Assembly: GCA_018970845.1 (NCBI GenBank)
Contig: JAGWVO010000033.1
Location: 1 to 16,348, forward strand
Direction: 5' to 3'
DNA from: Planctomycetota bacterium
GTDB taxonomy: Bacteria; Planctomycetota; Planctomycetia; Gemmatales; Gemmataceae
DNA length: 16,348 nt
Below the pieces are notes generated by a model. It did not search any database. It was not told where the DNA came from and saw nothing but the letters and a program-made list of their open reading frames with translations. Shown here in pieces: positions 15,421 through 16,348 of this stretch (position 1 is the first letter of the stretch; every line of letters begins with the position of its first letter). Made by a program: the position numbers and the translations under genes.

Positions 15421-16308
15421 TCAGCCGCCGCGGTCACCCGGTGAGAATTTCACTTGGCCGGGGCTGATCAGCGTCTGGGTTTCCTTGATCAGCGTTCCCA
15501 GCTTCATCACCGTCAGGGTGAACCTTGTCAGTTCGTCCTGATGGGCGGGATCCACCCAGACCCAAGTTTTGTTATGGCAACCGACAAACCGGGCGTTCCG
15601 CGGGACATCGCACCAACGGCCGACCCGGTACCATCCCGGCTCGATTTCCATCAATTCCCTTTCGACGATCTTCACTTGGCGGGCGACATCCCGCGCCAGG
15701 GGGGAGCGGTCGCGCCGGGGGACATCGGGCGGGGCCACCACCGACTCGGTGTTCGTGGTGACCACGCTTTGCTCGAAGCGGGGGTAGTTGGGGTTCTGGC
15801 GCGCATGGTATTCAAAGAACAGTTCCGTCTCATCATGCAGGTCGGGGTTGTTGGCCACCTGAGCCTTGAGTTCGTGGCCGAGATCCTGAAGGGTGTCTTC
15901 GCTGGGCATTTCGGGCATGCCCGTGGCGCGGCGGTAGGCGACCCGCAGGAGCTTGAGCTCAAGGGGATCGATGACGGGCTGCATGCCCCACTGCGCCACC
16001 ACCGTGCGCTGGCCGAATAGCTGGGGGAGCCAATTGGTGGGAGGGCCCAAATCGACCGCGGCGCCACCGGACACCGAGTCGGTCACCTGGGTGGTGCCTT
16101 CGCGCAGGTTCACATGGGATGGCATGGCGCCGGGGTTTTCCGTGAACCGCGCCAGATTGTCGAGCACCTGACGGTACTGCAGGTCGGGCAAGGTGGCGCC
16201 GAAATGAGCGGTTCGCTGCCGCAACCGGCTGGCGGTGCAGCCCGTGGCCAGGCACAGGATGGCCAAGACCGGCAGCAGGCAGAAAGACTTGGCCGACCGC
16301 CACGGCAT
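15421..16308 (-). CDS. probable lipoprotein of unknown function
   Basis: This 295-residue protein has an N-terminal signal with a lipobox-like end (LCLATGC, Cys 24 as the lipidation site). The -3 position is Ala, not the usual Leu, so the lipobox is slightly atypical. The body is mixed alpha/beta with a YRQVLDNLARFTENPGAMP segment (45-63), an IDPLELKLLRVAYRRATG segment (about 113-130) and a C-terminal part with WYRVGRWCDVP and VGCHNKTWVWVDP motifs. This resembles uncharacterised planctomycete lipoproteins as I remember them, but no function is known. The C-terminal Trp-rich half may form a small beta domain. It is convergent with the LRR gene and not part of that operon. The start has no clear ribosome-binding site; a strong inverted repeat lies 14 bases upstream. 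The gene is complete. Confidence 0.8.
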   Translation of the reverse strand: MPWRSAKSFCLLPVLAILCLATGCTASRLRQRTAHFGATLPDLQYRQVLDNLARFTENPGAMPSHVNLREGTTQVTDSVSGGAAVDLGPPTNWLPQLFGQRTVVAQWGMQPVIDPLELKLLRVAYRRATGMPEMPSEDTLQDLGHELKAQVANNPDLHDETELFFEYHARQNPNYPRFEQSVVTTNTESVVAPPDVPRRDRSPLARDVARQVKIVERELMEIEPGWYRVGRWCDVPRNARFVGCHNKTWVWVDPAHQDELTRFTLTVMKLGTLIKETQTLISPGQVKFSPGDRGG

Positions 16309-16322
16309 GGGAGGCTTGTTTC

Positions 16323-16347
16323 CCGGAAAGAATGCGGGTTCTTCCGG
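16323..16347 (-). promoter_or_regulatory. strong inverted repeat upstream of the lipoprotein gene
   Basis: CCGGAAAGAA (16323-16332) and TTCTTCCGG (16339-16347) form a perfect 9-bp stem with one bulged A around the 6-base loop TGCGGG. It lies 14 bases before the lipoprotein ATG at 16308. As DNA it could be an operator; as RNA, a leader hairpin or the end of an upstream transcript. No T-tract follows on the minus strand. The window ends one base beyond it, so the context is cut. Confidence 0.45.
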
Positions 16348-16348
16348 T

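Noticed and set aside
15928..15945. Search for haem motifs in the lipoprotein and C proteins
   Set aside because: The lipoprotein's GCHNK has a single Cys before His without the CxxCH spacing, and no CxxCH is seen in C1 or C2.
15525..16171. Plus-strand open frames across the lipoprotein gene
   Set aside because: Low-complexity Pro/Arg-rich translations; the minus strand has a signal peptide and structured sequence.
1..16348. CRISPR arrays, tRNA or rRNA genes, transposases, integrases and attachment sites
   Set aside because: No regularly spaced repeats, no cloverleaf-like or rRNA-like stretch and no mobile-element protein was seen on either strand.

Overview
The window looks like a chromosomal segment of a high-GC member of the Planctomycetota, with the related Verrucomicrobiota as the alternative. 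The reasons are two multidomain secreted cytochrome-c proteins of the DUF1587/1595/1592/1588/1585 type, each paired with a DUF1552 (HXXSHH) protein, a secreted leucine-rich-repeat protein with degenerate repeats of about 24 residues, a CotH-malectin surface protein and a planctomycete-style lipoprotein. All assignments come from reading motifs in the translated sequence; no database search was possible.

Layout. (1) 110-2632, minus strand: a secreted CotH-kinase-like protein followed by Ig/FN3-like domains and a C-terminal malectin-like domain. (2) 2633-2853: a divergent intergenic region with a possible minus-strand promoter and a 41-bp relic that copies part of the next gene. (3) 2854-3540, plus strand: a small membrane-anchored or secreted hypothetical protein with a possible SmpA/BamE-like motif. 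(4) 3541-3824: an AT-richer control region holding a weak terminator, a candidate promoter and a leader hairpin. (5) 3825-15145, plus strand: seven closely spaced genes, probably one operon. They form a three-gene module present twice, A1-B1-C1 and A2-B2-C2, followed by a leucine-rich-repeat gene. A is a secreted protein with two CxxCH haem sites, B is a DUF1552/HXXSHH protein with a twin-arginine N-terminus, and C is an unrecognised secreted beta-rich family. (6) 15146-15420: a convergent intergenic region with small hairpins only. (7) 15421-16308, minus strand: a probable lipoprotein, with a strong inverted repeat just upstream of its start.

How the genes may work together. Every product encoded here carries an export signal or membrane anchor, so the window encodes envelope or periplasmic functions and no cytoplasmic enzymes. 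DUF1592-type and DUF1552 genes are known to occur side by side in these phyla, but their biochemical role is not established. The sequence adds a third protein, C, that follows each A-B pair, is duplicated with it, and in module 1 overlaps the B gene by four bases. I infer that A, B and C form a functional unit (an exported redox or haem protein, an exported alkaline-phosphatase-like protein and a beta-rich partner), and that the two copies have diverged to different substrates or partners. This is the best candidate in the window for an undescribed system.
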